Of a stretch of 64,000 nt of DNA, positions 45,421 to 56,299 are shown in pieces (the stretch's first letter is position 1; every line of letters starts with the position of its first letter). The DNA is from Macropodus opercularis (taxonomy: Eukaryota > Chordata > Actinopteri > Anabantiformes > Osphronemidae): the NCBI GenBank assembly GCA_030770545.1, contig CM061097.1:18680501-18744500 (forward strand). Reading direction: 5' to 3'. The notes below the pieces were generated by a model. That model made no database searches, was not told the origin of the DNA, and saw only the letters and a list, made by a program, of their open reading frames with translations. The position numbers were made by a program, and so were the translations under genes.

Positions 45421-45619
45421 AGTCTATTAATAAAGTGTATTAATAAAAGGCTATTGATAAAGCCTATTAATAAAGTATATTGATAAAGGCTATCGATAAA
45501 GCCTATTAACAAAGTCTATTAATAAAAGGCTATTAATAAAGTCTATTAATAAAGTCCTAATAACGTATATTAATAAAGGCTATTAGTAAAGTCTATTAAT
45601 AAAATATATTAATAAAGTT
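45421..45619 (+). repeat. AATAAA-rich minisatellite in ERV leader
   Basis: About 14 imperfect units of GTCTATTAATAAA (12 to 15 bp), many preceded by AAGG or AAG. Most units contain ATTAATAAA or ATTGATAAA, so the leader carries around ten AATAAA words just upstream of the gag start. Confidence 0.9.
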
Positions 45620-45628
45620 AAAGGAGAG

Positions 45629-47195
45629 ATGGGGAAAAGGAACAGTAAGCCCCTTTTTGGAGGGGGACACGAAGTTCATGGCATCGTTAGATCCACAACA
45701 TGTTATGTGGATCGGCGAATGGAGAGAGAGATATGAATTTAGTGGCAAATTAGTGCCTGACGATTGTCGTAAACTTCTGTCTAAATTAGATAAAAAGATG
45801 ACAAAAGAGAAGGGAAAACGCAAAGAAAAATTACAAAGACAGTGGTTGACAGCAGCAGAGTGGAAAAAGCAAGCAGTGAAGAGACAAGGACAGAAGAAAA
45901 ACAGGAAAAAAAGGAGAAACAGGTGGCATTACAAGCAGCAGCTCTTGTGGAACCAGATGAAGAATCAGTGCGAGGGAAGGCACTGAGAGAACAACGGAGG
46001 AGAGAACAGGAAGCGAGAGAGGCCAGAGAGAGGCTTGCAACTCGTTTGGCGGAGTTAGATGAACAGACCAAGTCAGTGGGAGAAGGAGCAGCTGGAGTGA
46101 CTTCTCCCGTAGCGTCACATACGAGGGGAAAGGAAGAGAAGAGTGAGAAATTAAAATCCAAAACAGCCAGCGTGAATGTGGCTGCACAATATCCAGATCT
46201 TACAAATATCAAATTAACCTATGGGTTAGATAATGATGATGAATGTGAGGATTGTGATCCAATGCCAGATCCTCTGACCCCTGGGCCAGACCAGGTGTTT
46301 CCCATGATTGAGGTAGCTAATCCGAATTATGGAGTAGGGACAGAAGGAAGAACCATACGAGTTTATCGACCGTGGACAGAAGCAGACTGTAGTGAAGCTT
46401 GCAAAGCATTAGGTGTCCCCACAGTTGACCCCGAACAATGGATTGAAAAACACAAACAATTAGTTGACTCCTTCAGTCTGAACGGTTGGGAAGTTACACA
46501 GACATTTAGGAAATGCCTTTTGTTTAACTGGGGACGTGTGAGAGGACAATTCACAGGGAAAGCAGCAGACGGTTCCTGGCTCGCAGCCAATAGTGCTGCT
46601 CTGACAGCACAGAGGGAGGCAGTCTATGGAGAAATAAGAAGAATACGGAGAGCACGACCAGACTATATAAAAATTGCCCAGCGTCGCCAGAAAGAAGGGG
46701 AGGATGTGTATGAATACAGGGAACGTTTAGAAAACGTCTTTAAAACACACAGAAGATCAGACACCTGACTCAGCCTATCAGAACCAGCTAAAACAGGCGT
46801 TATTAGCAGGATTTAGAGGCCCAATCTCCGATCTAATCAGAAAACATAATGTAAATTATACTACTGACTCCGTTCACCAAATTATGAACTTTGCCAGACA
46901 TGCGAGCGAAGTATTAGCTAAGTAAAAGAAAAATGTTGATGCCGCAACCGTATTCGGCTTATTTGGAGCAGATGATAACTCAGAAGCAGAAGTGTTTTTC
47001 CAAGGGTCCTCCGGTAGAGGCCGAGGGGGGTTTAGAGGTCGTGGTCGGGGTAGAGGAGGTCCACCTAAGCATGATCGCTGTTACATTTGTGACACGCCAG
47101 GACACATGGCCAGAACCTGCCCCGAGAACCCCAGAAAGCAACAACAGAGGCCTGCAGAGTACAATAAACCAAACCCATTTAATCCTAGTAATTGA
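45629..47195 (+). pseudogene. gag: ERV gag, broken
   Basis: Starts ATGGGGAAAAGG (MGKRNSK), a myristoylation-type N terminus. A +1 shift near 45660 moves the matrix-like part into the next frame (VMWIGEWRERYEFSGK), and another near 45880 enters the long frame to 46768. That frame has a Lys/Glu/Arg-rich linker and a capsid with RVYRPWTEADCSEACKALG. Its C-terminal helix region (QRRQKEGEDVYEYRERLENV) resembles the major homology region. A further shift near 46750 and an in-frame TAA at about 46923 follow. The nucleocapsid has a Gly/Arg-rich box (46995-47065) and one CCHC zinc finger, CYICDTPGHMARTC (47081-47122). At least three shifts and one stop make it non-functional. Confidence 0.9.
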
Positions 47196-47222
47196 CTAGG
47201 CCCGCAGGAGAGCTCACCAGAC

Positions 47223-48077
47223 ATGGACAGACCTGATGATTTTTTAGATCTCACTTGCGTAATAGAAACATTAGTAGCACAGACCGGTAATAAGAACACT
47301 CCCACCAGAACCTTGACAGTAGAAGGTCGCCACATTGTTTTCTTATGTGATTCAGGAGCAGACCGCACAGTTTTAAAAGAGCACGTTGAGGGAGTTTCCG
47401 CTTCAAACGACCGTATTTTTGTGCAATCAGCAAACGGCAGAATAACATCAAGTGCAGTGTCTAAACCTGTGTCTGTAAAAGATCTTCAGCCTAACTTAGA
47501 AATAACAGCACCTGTAGTAATGTGTCCAGCGTGTCCAGTGAACCTCTTAGGGCGAGATCTAATGATAAAATTACATATTTCCGTCGTACCCACCTCAAAA
47601 GGAATGGTGGCTATAGGAAAAGATGAAGCAGTGTCTACATATCCCCTATTAGCCAGTGGGATACCACAATATTATTGGTCTTTAGATTTCCCAAATCCAG
47701 ACCCGGGGAAAATAGGGAAAGAATTATTAAAACTGGACGACAGTAGCCAATCAGGAGACTATGTCTCTATGTCTCCAAGCGACATGCATGTTACCCTCTG
47801 GTACAAACATGACCCAGGGTCAGATCACCAATATGATAAGCTGGTGAATGACTCTGGACCCCAACGTGTAACGTTACAACATTATTACACTTATGGCAAA
47901 GGAACATCAGCCTGTGATGTTTTATTGCCAGATAAAGCTTTTAAGCTGTTTAAAAATCATGGCTCACAGCCGCATGTCTCTGTGACCAGAGATCCCCAGC
48001 ACAAATGGGAGACTATAGACCTCGTGTCCGTCAATATCCACTTACACCAGATGCAGAAAAAGGTATCCAGCCAGTGA
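47223..48077 (+). pseudogene. pro: ERV protease and PR-RT linker domain (open, but shifted from RT)
   Basis: A 284-codon open stretch. Residues about 40-50 hold FLCDSGADRTVL, the retroviral aspartic protease active site in its DSG form, and residues about 108-118 hold VNLLGRDLMIK, the conserved C-terminal helix motif. Residues about 180-270 form a separate domain with DMHVTLWYK and PHVSVTRDPQHKWE, which also appears as a remnant at 586-846. RT starts in another frame at about 48005, so the last 70 bases are out-of-frame tail. This is the least damaged part of the provirus. Confidence 0.85.
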
Positions 48078-48545
48078 TAGCTGATATGATCAAAGCAGGC
48101 ATCATAATTCAAGCTCCAGATGCCTCATGTAATACTCCCATTGTTCCTGTTAAGAAAGCAGAAACGGGACAGTGGAGAATGGTCCAAGACCTGAGAGCAG
48201 TAAATCAAGCTGTGGAAAGCAGGGCCCCATGCCTGACCCACACACACTGTTGAATCAGTTAAGAGCAGAAATGAAGTGGTTTACTGTAGCTGATTTAAGT
48301 AATGCTTTCTTTTCCATACCATTAGCACAAGAATCACAAGGATGGTTTGGTTTTACATATCAGGGAAAGAAGTATACTTACACTCGGTTACCACAAGGGT
48401 TTTTGTGACAGTCCCACTATATTCACTGCAGAAATAAATAATTGTTTGGCTGATTTCCAAGTGCCTGAACACAGCCAACTATTGGTATATGTAGAGGATC
48501 TATTAATAGCAAATTGTCTTAAAAACGGAGCACAAACTGAAAATG
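48005..48545 (+). pseudogene. pol: ERV reverse transcriptase, fingers/palm only, broken
   Basis: Three overlapping frames carry the motifs in order: VRQYPLTPDAEKGIQPVI, CNTPIVPVKK and WRMVQDLRAVN (48010-48210), a shift near 48225, then FTVADLSNAFFSIPLAQES with the first catalytic Asp (about 48280) and RLPQGF (48385-48402), and a shift near 48410. The second catalytic motif reads YVED at 48488-48499, where YVDD is expected. After about 15 more codons the sequence jumps to integrase: thumb, connection and RNase H are deleted. Confidence 0.85.
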
Positions 48546-49527
48546 ATGTTTACTACATTAACAAGAAGCCATGCCTACCCAGAAGTCTGTTCCATACAGC
48601 GGCCGCAATGAGCCATGGGCCGTGTCATGTCTCAACAGGAGGGATGGTGGAACAGCACTTCTACGCTTATGGATTTAATACTTACTCAAAAGAATTTTTG
48701 TAGATCATGTCTCATCTGTTGCAAACATAATCCACGAGGTAATCTCAGACCAAAAAGGGGACAGTTCCCCCAAGATAAATATCCTTTCCAGTTTATAAAC
48801 ATGGACTTTATTGAACTAACACCAAGTCAGCAATATAAGTATTGCCTCGTTCTCATAGATCCATTTTCAAAGGTTGAAATCGTTCCAAGCAAGACAGCAG
48901 ATGTCCTTACAGTAGCAAAAGCCATATGCAAACACATAATACACATAACACAACGGGACACATTTTGTGAATGAAGTAGTGTCACGAATGGCAGAACATC
49001 TAGGAATACGTCTGAAAAATCATTGTTCATACCACCCACAAAGTGCAGGATTGGTGGAACGAACAAATGGCACCGTGAAAGGCAGACTGAGAAAGACCAT
49101 GGAGCAGACAGGCAGACCATGGCCTGAGTGTTTAGATTTGGTAAAAATGTATATGCGCATTACACCTATAAATAAAGAATTAACTCCTTTTGAGATTGTG
49201 CATGGGAGATCTTTTGTGATACCAATGATGACTAATGTTAAAGAAAAGGCAGAGGACACACACACATTAGCAGACTGGATGTGCAAAATGCTGAAGGAGA
49301 AAGAGGTTGTTAATGCAAATAATCTGCCAGACAATGTTTTGTCTCCCCAGGCAACACTCATACAGCCAGGTGACCAGGTCCTCATCAAAGTGATCAAACG
49401 GAAGAACTGGTCCAGCCCCCGCTGGGAAGGCCCCTACACAGTCCTGCTGACCACACCAACAGCATTGAAAATAGCAGAAAGAGACACTGGATTCACCAGA
49501 GCCACTGCAAAAAGCTGCCACTGCTGA
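48546..49527 (+). pseudogene. pol: ERV integrase, broken
   Basis: Zinc-binding domain: an H-x-H pattern in SLFHTAAAMSHGPCH (48590-48635), then after a shift CRSCLICCKHNPRG (48707-48745). Catalytic core: FINMDFIEL with the first Asp (about 48805), a shift and a TAA, then NGTHFVNEVV (48952 on), where the codon before Asn is CAC (48949-48951) in place of the usual Asp. The Glu is present in GLVERTNGT (about 49050-49075). C-terminal GPY/F module: RWEGPYTVLL (about 49420-49450). The frame from 48967 to 49527 is intact for 186 codons. One catalytic residue is lost, so no activity is expected. Confidence 0.9.
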
Positions 49528-49604
49528 CATCTGAGTAGGGTGGAAGTCGGTCGACACCAAAGCCCTTGGCTTCAGAAGCAACCACCTGAATCCTGCTCCC
49601 AGCT

Positions 49605-50030
49605 ATGATGTTGAAGGGTAAGCTGTGTGTAGTGGTGAGTGTGATAATCATAGTGACACTGTTGCTGTGGGAGAATGGTCACTTACTAGGACTGGATCCG
49701 CCCAACAAAGTCATCCTGCATCGTCCGAGTCGAGAGAATCAGAAACAGGGAAGCATGGGCAGCCGCACGGGACTAGCTCAAGGTCAATCCAGATGGTAAT
49801 TTATGGCTGGCATATACCAACTATACGGCCAAGACAGTTACTGAAGAGTCTTGTGTGATCTGTACCACGGCACGACCACAACTGATTGGTATAGACACAG
49901 CAAACTGATCGATGCTTGATGCATATTCCGAAAATGAGAAATCAAGTGGAATGTGTCTGATGATGATTTGTGCAGATTTTGAAACATAATGTTAACATTT
50001 TGTGCCCAGATTTCACAGAAGGACTAACAG
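49605..50030 (+). pseudogene. env: ERV env stub: leader and start of surface subunit
   Basis: A 64-codon frame starts MMLKGKLCVVVSVIIIVTLL, a signal-peptide or leader-type hydrophobic segment. After a shift near 49795 another frame reads NLWLAYTNYTA and CVICTTARPQL (about 49795-49890), typical of the N-terminal surface domain of some fish ERV envelopes. Only about 430 bp separate integrase from the 3' LTR, so most of env, including any fusion peptide and transmembrane anchor, is deleted. Confidence 0.6.
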
Positions 50031-50036
50031 GAGGGA
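50029..50036 (+). promoter_or_regulatory. ERV polypurine tract
   Basis: AGGAGGGA immediately before the 3' LTR (one T between); short but at the correct place. Confidence 0.65.
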
Positions 50037-50037
50037 T

Positions 50038-50453
50038 TGTTAGAGGATATGGAGCATAGTCCTCTCTGTGAACTGGTCCTTTCTGTGTCTCTGTGATATC
50101 TTGCTATGCTTGCAGGTTCTCCCCATGACCTTGTTATGCTAGGGAAGAATGTTTAACTGCCCACGCTAAGAGGAAACTTCACAAAACTGTATTCATGGCA
50201 TAATGACTTCCTATGTATCTTATTCACCATATATGGATTGGCTTTGTATCTTGTTTTACCAGATGTGAAGGAGTGACTTTCATACTTTTCCTAATAAAAG
50301 GAGCTGTGCCCAAGGGGGTTTAGAGATCGTCGGCTGGGCACTGAGTTATTGTGTTCCAGAGCGACTCCCCTTGTGCTCACAAGTAAAATGAGCTTTGTCT
50401 TCATGTGTCAGTGTCTCCAGTATTGTTTAAGTGTTGGCAGGCTAGACCCAACA
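50038..50453 (+). mobile_element. ERV 3' LTR
   Basis: 416 bp, TGTTAGAGGATATGG to CTAGACCCAACA, with AGTCCTCTCT inserted after GGAGCAT relative to the 5' LTR and AATAAAAGGAGC near 50293. It runs straight into GAAACACTACTTGTTTAGG, which is inverted segment S. Confidence 0.95.
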
Positions 50454-50530
50454 GAAACACTACTTGTTTAGGTAATAAATCAGCTCCCAATGATGCAATT
50501 AACAATTAACAGGCTTGTGAATGGGTTCAA

Positions 50531-50858
50531 ATGGAAACTGTTTATTTCACCTACTGTCAAACAACAACTCTTCTCAAAACAGCAGTTTGCCATGAAACTG
50601 CTCATGTGCTGACACTTGAGCTTTACAGAGTTTCAAGCAAAATGGAAGACACGATGAACAATCAGAATCATGAAGGCAAACAATGCTCTGCCGTTTCAGG
50701 TGGAGGTGATCTGTTGTGCGGGTATCACGACAGCTGGAGGCGATGAACCCAACGCAGCATGTCCTGGATGGAGAGATGTCACACAAGAAACAGATTCACC
50801 CATTAGGGGGCAGTCTTCACTGACAGATGGTGTGATCTCAATAGAAGTGCACAGTTAG
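50531..50858 (+). pseudogene. Copy 3 counterpart of the 113/116-codon frame, broken
   Basis: The frame of 38686-39027 is split by a 2-bp deletion (GCCGTTTCAGG against GCCGTGTTTCAGG near 50693), giving two overlapping frames of 71 and 62 codons. Confidence 0.3.
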
Positions 50859-53800
50859 ACATGATACATGTTGCTTGCTATTAGCAAACAATGATATACA
50901 TCACTGACAGGTTTATAAAGCTTCCATCAAAATCTATATTTGGGTAAGAAGACTAAACTTTTTTCATCCATTTCTCTTTGCTCCAACTCCTGGATTCTGG
51001 GGAGAGTATTTCAAGTTTTAACAGAAGTAAAAGCTCCCTCACAGTTATTGAATTGTTTCCACGTGGGACGATGAGTCATAAGCATGAGACCCGAGAGAAG
51101 AATCCAACAGGATATGGGATTATGATGAGAAAAAGCATCAAGTGGACAAAATAACTACTGCAAAGGAGGTGAAAGGCAGATATCAGTTACTAGATTACGG
51201 CTGGGTTGCATTTAAGGAATAAAGAAAAGCAAACAAACTAAACATTTGTGAATCTCACAGCTGTGTTTCATTACATCAAGTCTTTAGGGTGAACAACGCC
51301 TAAAGGAAGATGTGTTTAAATGTTCATATATACAGACAATATTTGAGGACTCATGAGAACCAACAGAACACAATTCATTCTCACAAACAGCAAATCATAG
51401 ATAGTAGTCAACTGGCTGCAAAGCCCTCACATCTCTCATCCAGGAGAGTTCCTAATCTGCCATTAACAACTGACATATCCCACAGGACTTGATTTGGCTG
51501 GACAAGTCTTGCTGCCAGGTATGTTTTGCTATTTAAGTGAAACAACGCATACATTCCTACAGCAAACTGTATGTTTGTACTTATACTTTCTGAAAGGTCT
51601 AGTAAAACTGTCTAAATATCAACAAACCGTTGATGTGTAAAATTGTTACAGAATAATTACAGAAGGCACTAAGCAAACTTTGAATAAATAAACAAACAAC
51701 AACCAGTTGTTGACGTTTAATTTGTGCCAGCGTTGTAGACGTACTAGTTTACCTTGATTGCTAATCTGACATTAATCTTTTTCTGCCAAATGTTGCCTGA
51801 GCTGAAGCTGCATTGGGGTTTAAAAGTGTCTTGTGATATCAGAAAAGCTGTTCAACCACACTGGTTGTTGGACTGGCGACCTGTACCGCTCCTCTCAACC
51901 CACATGACAGCTGGAATAGACTCCTAGTTCCAGAATCAAAAGGAGTGGGACCCTCTGCTTCAGTGCTGTGTTAAAACCCTGCATCTCTGGTGGCCTGGTG
52001 GTGCATCAACCTGTGACACAGGCAGTTTGCACGTTTACAAAGGTTCAATCTGTGGCAGTTCTGTTCTCCAGCCAGCTGAGGCAACGTCTCTTTGGACTTT
52101 GTAGCTGGTTCACGGAACACACCTGTAATTTCATGTATCTGATCAATTAGTTTGAAATCTGGTTAGTCAGCGTCTTGCTTTTGTATTCTGGTTATTAGAG
52201 ACCATCTTGCTCTATACTTAGTCAGGTAGGATTTTGTTTTGTTTTATAGAATAATTGTTACTTTTATTTATTAACATATATGATTTCACTATTTATCCTC
52301 ATAGCGAGTGTCTATAGTTAGTTGTTGTGCTGTGTGTTGTGTTAGTTGTTTGTTTATTAGAGAGAATATTCCTGTTGAATCACAACCAGCCTTCCAGTGT
52401 CTGCTTTTTTGTTTGTCACACACCTTTTTTTTAAATCTCAAAATGGTAAACACTCACTCTCACTCATCATCTAACCCATTTAGTAAAAGGTTTTCCCAGC
52501 TGTTCGTCAGGTTAACTATGACTTCAAGCACAAGTCAAACTCATTTCCACAAAACTAACCCAGACTCAAATCTGTACGACATTCAGCTTCCTATCGTTAT
52601 AATGAAACCACACAGAGTACAGGGCAACAACCATGGTTTGTGACCACAGTGATGGCATTACTTCTTTACCTGATTATTAACATCTTCTATGTTTGAACCG
52701 TTTTGGAAGCAGGGGGCATCTCAGTCTCAACTGCCACTGCAGGAGTCTGCTTTTTGTGTTACCTGGAATTCAGGGGAAAAACAAAAACACATTCATCACA
52801 TCAATAAACATTAATAGAATTTAAAACTTATACTGGATGAAAATGATCCCTGAAAAAGCAACTACATTAAAACTGACAAGATGACGTGGCCTTTTCTAGG
52901 GATAACAGTAAGTATCACAGCAACATTTCAATTGGTGCCATGGATCACATTTAAAATACAACTTTGAATGTACAAGAAATGCACAATTATAATAAGAAGA
53001 ACTTAAGGTTTGATAACGACAGGTGTTACACCAATGATGTAAAAATGAAATCCAGGGCACAAAGTAGTATCCTAAACGTATGAGCTACAGTACACTCCCT
53101 GCAAGGGCCCCATGAGCGAAAGAGAACCAACATGTTCATCAGGTTAAACATGACTTCAACCACAAGTTAAACACAGTTCCACACAAAACCCTGACCCGAG
53201 TTTCTGCCTGTTTGACATTTTAATTTCTGAAATCTCCTTATAATCAACTCATAACTGACATAGCGTGTTTGAAAGATATAATCCTTGACATATCTGTTTT
53301 GTTTACCTTGTCTTCTGCACTTTGTGAACTGAAGTGAGCTGCTGCCACCAGCGCCCGTAAGCTGACAGGACGTGAGCGATCACGTGATGAGTCCAGCGGA
53401 GACCAATACACAAAATGTATGAATTAAAAGATGCCTCAGACGATTCACTCCTTGACAAAACACGGTGTTGGGACACACTAGACAAGAGTTAGCATATAAA
53501 TATACCTGCTGTAAAGTGCAGGAAGCGATGTGATCGAATGTTCCCTGTTTTAACTCACTGTTTTATGGTTTTTGTTTCTATATGAAGTGCCGTTGATTCT
53601 CTACAAGAGAAAAACAATATGGTGAAGTTCACTTACCGGCAGAAATTTTGACAACTAAATAGATATAAGCACATCTTTAAAAGTGAAAAGTATCATATAT
53701 TAATTACATCGCAGTGACAGAAATATGTGGAGATATTTCTATCACAGCAGACGTGACACAGTGTGTGTGTAGATATTTTGGGAGACGCCTGCTGCCTTTA

Positions 53801-53929
53801 AAGCATTTCAACATCAAACAAAAGACACGGCCATTATAACTTTGGAGTCAATGGAAAATAATTGTAAGACAAAAATGCAGTTTTTCAGATTAAAATTCAG
53901 AGCTTTTTATAGAAAAATAAAATAAAACA

Positions 53930-54003
53930 CGAGTGGGGATCGAATTTGCTTGTATTGCGAAGTTAAAGTCACGCACTAAGACCACTAAACTACATACGGG
54001 ACC
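53930..54003 (-). other. tRNA-derived sequence, copy 3
   Basis: Inverted copy; on the minus strand TAGTTTAGTGG and ATTCGATCCCC words are visible at tRNA spacing. Not a functional tRNA. Confidence 0.4.
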
Positions 54004-54888
54004 GGAGGTCTTGGTTTCCTACGTGTTAGACAACCATTCATTCACAGAAATCAGATACTACATAATAAAAGCATTTGTATGATTATGATAATCAGCCCCT
54101 GCAGTAACAGGCCTCTGTAAAGTGGAGATACGTAAAAAACTTTGAGACACCTGGTGGTTAAACAGAGACCAACACCAAGATCATTTTTTTGCCCACAGCA
54201 GAAATTAAAATATTTAGGAAGAGACGCCCTGGTGACGTAGTGGAGACGCAAACATGCCGCAGTGAAAACGGATGACATTTTGAAGTGCTGCCACTATAAG
54301 TAGTGTGTTCAGCTTCCTATTATTATAATGAAACTACACACAGTACAGAGCAACACGATGATTTGTGACCACAGTGATGGCCCTACGTCTTTACCTGATT
54401 ATTAACATCTTACTGGAAGCAGGGGGCATCTCACTCTCAACTGCCACTGCAGGAGTCTGTGTCACCTGGAATTCAGGGGAAAAACAAAAACACATTAACA
54501 ACAGATAGATACCACATCTCTACAGATGAATAAGCTGTAAGTAAGTAAGTCGTAAGTATCAGCAACAGTCAGTATCGATAAATGCTTAAAATGTCTTACA
54601 TTATACAGTTCATTTAATACAGTAATTTAAATTTAAACATTTAAATCGTTATTAATTATCTACCACAGTTCTGTGGAAGGACACATGTACAACTGAAACA
54701 CAGTCTGGTTGAACACTGCTAACAAAATGGTTCAAACCTTGTTATACAGTGGTTGTGTAAATATTGTCAGCAGTTAGCCTTAGGTTAGCTTGTTAGCGAC
54801 ATTGCTACTTTAGCTTTAGTTATTGTGTATTCAAACATCTAGCAGCGCTACTGTACACAGTAAACATTTCACTGAGGAGGCCACCTAC

Positions 54889-54982
54889 CTGCCCAGCTTT
54901 CAGCTTTTTCTCCTTCTCTGTCGGTTGCTATAGCTTAACATTTTACAAGTGTAGCGCGTGTGCTAGTGCCGGACGCCGCCAT
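54889..54982 (-). pseudogene. First exon, copy 3, broken
   Basis: Minus-strand ATGGCGGCGTCCGGC start at 54982 and donor CAG|GTAGGT at 54889 survive. But 3 bp are missing overall and rearranged changes in the middle (CTTGTAAAATGTTAAGC) create an in-frame TAA after 14 codons. So this copy cannot encode the protein implied by copies 1 and 2. Confidence 0.6.
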
Positions 54983-55130
54983 ATTGGATGTTATCAATGC
55001 AAAGTGTTTTTCCCAAGTACCTCTGCGCCATGGTCGTCATGGTTACGCGGGAGTTTGGATCTGATTGGCTCAGAATATCAACTGCTAGATCGGCGGTTGG
55101 TGACGTCACGTAACTGTGGTGTCGGCTAAA
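54983..55130 (-). promoter_or_regulatory. Candidate promoter, copy 3
   Basis: Inverted TGACGTCA near 55101, GCCAAT (as ATTGGC) near 55064 and the YY1-like element at the broken start codon. Elements intact though the exon is not. Confidence 0.45.
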
Positions 55131-55865
55131 CAGAGGAACCTGGTACCAGTCATATCGTTTCCACGAAGACAGAGAGACAGAGGTAAGACAATTTACAGCT
55201 GAGATAAAATGTTATTTGTGCTATGCTTTCTGATCAGTTGGGAAATGTCTTGAACTACTTATTGCGTGTATTGTGACGTTTTTTTTACTATTGTGATTTG
55301 GTTACTATTGGTTTTTTATTTCACCTGAAAAACTACTTATCATGTCAGTGTTGGCTATCGTTTTCCATGTGTTCTTTTTGACGTGCTCTATTAAAACATT
55401 AGAGTGTTCACCTTATTGAAACGAAAACGAAAAGTCAGGGGTCACACTAGAAAACTGTCATGGAGGATCATTCCTGTATTTGTCCACGAGGGGGCAGCGT
55501 CTGCCCTGTACGCGGCCACTTGTAGCGTTGTTCCCAGCATGTCTGACTTTAGCATCGGCTCGACATCCGGGACAGAAGACAGACAGCGGACGCTCCATTC
55601 AGAGTGAGTCCAGTGTTCTGAAGCAACTATGTGTAGGTGAAGAATGTGTGTGTAGCTTGTAGCATGTTTCTTTGTGGACACATTTGTAAATATGCCTATT
55701 CCTGTTCTGTTTAATCAGCAGGACTGAGAGGACCAACAGTTACATTCTTGACCTACGAGAGGCAGCGTTGACCAGCACAGTGGGAGAGACACGCTGAGTG
55801 AATCTCCACTGCACCGTCGAGTCACCACGAAGGACTTCATCACTACACATCTGTACAGTGCAACA

Positions 55866-56159
55866 GTGTCTCTGGTGACAAGGGGAGGGAAACCTAACGG
55901 TGCTAACGTAACTCCCCGCGACACCACGAAGACCAGTTGCTCCGGTGAAGTCCCAACAAGCTGTCTGCCACTGCACCAGCACAGAGGACAGAGACAGGAC
56001 AGCTGCTATGAATCGGCATCAGGGTTGGATCCGGCAGAAGTAGGTACTGACACAACCACTGAGCAGTGTGAGAAATACCCTGTGTGTTGTAGAACTCAGT
56101 TCAAATATTCCATTTATATTCCTGTTACCCCTTTAGCTGTTGCTAAGGTTTTCCAATGA
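55866..56159 (+). CDS. Segment F open frame of 97 codons, copy 3, unrecognised
   Basis: Starts MSLVTRGGKPNG, has CEKYPVCC, ends VTPLAVAKVFQ. Copy 1 (5862-5569) keeps the full length with about six substitutions; copy 2 is shifted. It is followed without gap by the membrane-segment frame at 56156, with the stop and next start overlapping as ATGA. I do not recognise it. A decayed retroviral 3' region is one possibility given the LTR-rich context. Confidence 0.3.
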   Translation: MSLVTRGGKPNGANVTPRDTTKTSCSGEVPTSCLPLHQHRGQRQDSCYESASGLDPAEVGTDTTTEQCEKYPVCCRTQFKYSIYIPVTPLAVAKVFQ

Positions 56160-56299
56160 TTAAGACATGTATTTCTATTTTGGGAGTATTTGTCACAACA
56201 GCAGTAATAGTCTTTACAATTATTTGGAGTAAACACATCTGTGGAGATGGAAGGATTCCATGTTTAAGCAGTGGAAATGTTTCATCTCGTCAGAAGTGA
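56156..56299 (+). CDS. Short membrane-segment open frame, segment F copy 3
   Basis: 47 codons: MIKTC, then one hydrophobic stretch (ISILGVFVTTAVIVFTIIW), then SKHICGDG and IPC and a basic end (SSRQK). Conserved in frame in copy 2 and, without ATG, in copy 1; most differences are single substitutions. It looks like a signal anchor or leader peptide. The env leader of the ERV at 49605 has a similar short hydrophobic start, but no sequence identity beyond that is claimed. Confidence 0.3.
   Translation: MIKTCISILGVFVTTAVIVFTIIWSKHICGDGRIPCLSSGNVSSRQK

Larger units (their letters stand above)
44296..50453 (+). mobile_element. Class I (gamma/epsilon-like) ERV, LTR to LTR, internally deleted
   Basis: Two LTRs flank leader, gag, protease, RT, integrase and an env stub in the correct retroviral order, total 6158 bp. 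The gamma/epsilon-like assignment rests on the single CCHC finger, the RT motif order, the GPY/F module at the integrase C terminus and the PR-RT linker domain. Large deletions removed RT thumb to RNase H and most of env, and every gene has frameshifts or stops, so it cannot make virus. The 5' flank is segment A and the 3' flank is inverted segment S. No target-site duplication is visible (GCCA before, GAAA after). Confidence 0.9.

Noticed and set aside
45781..46212. Minus-strand frames of 118-143 codons opposite gag
   Set aside because: Ser/Leu/Phe-rich antisense of the Lys/Glu/Arg-rich gag linker.
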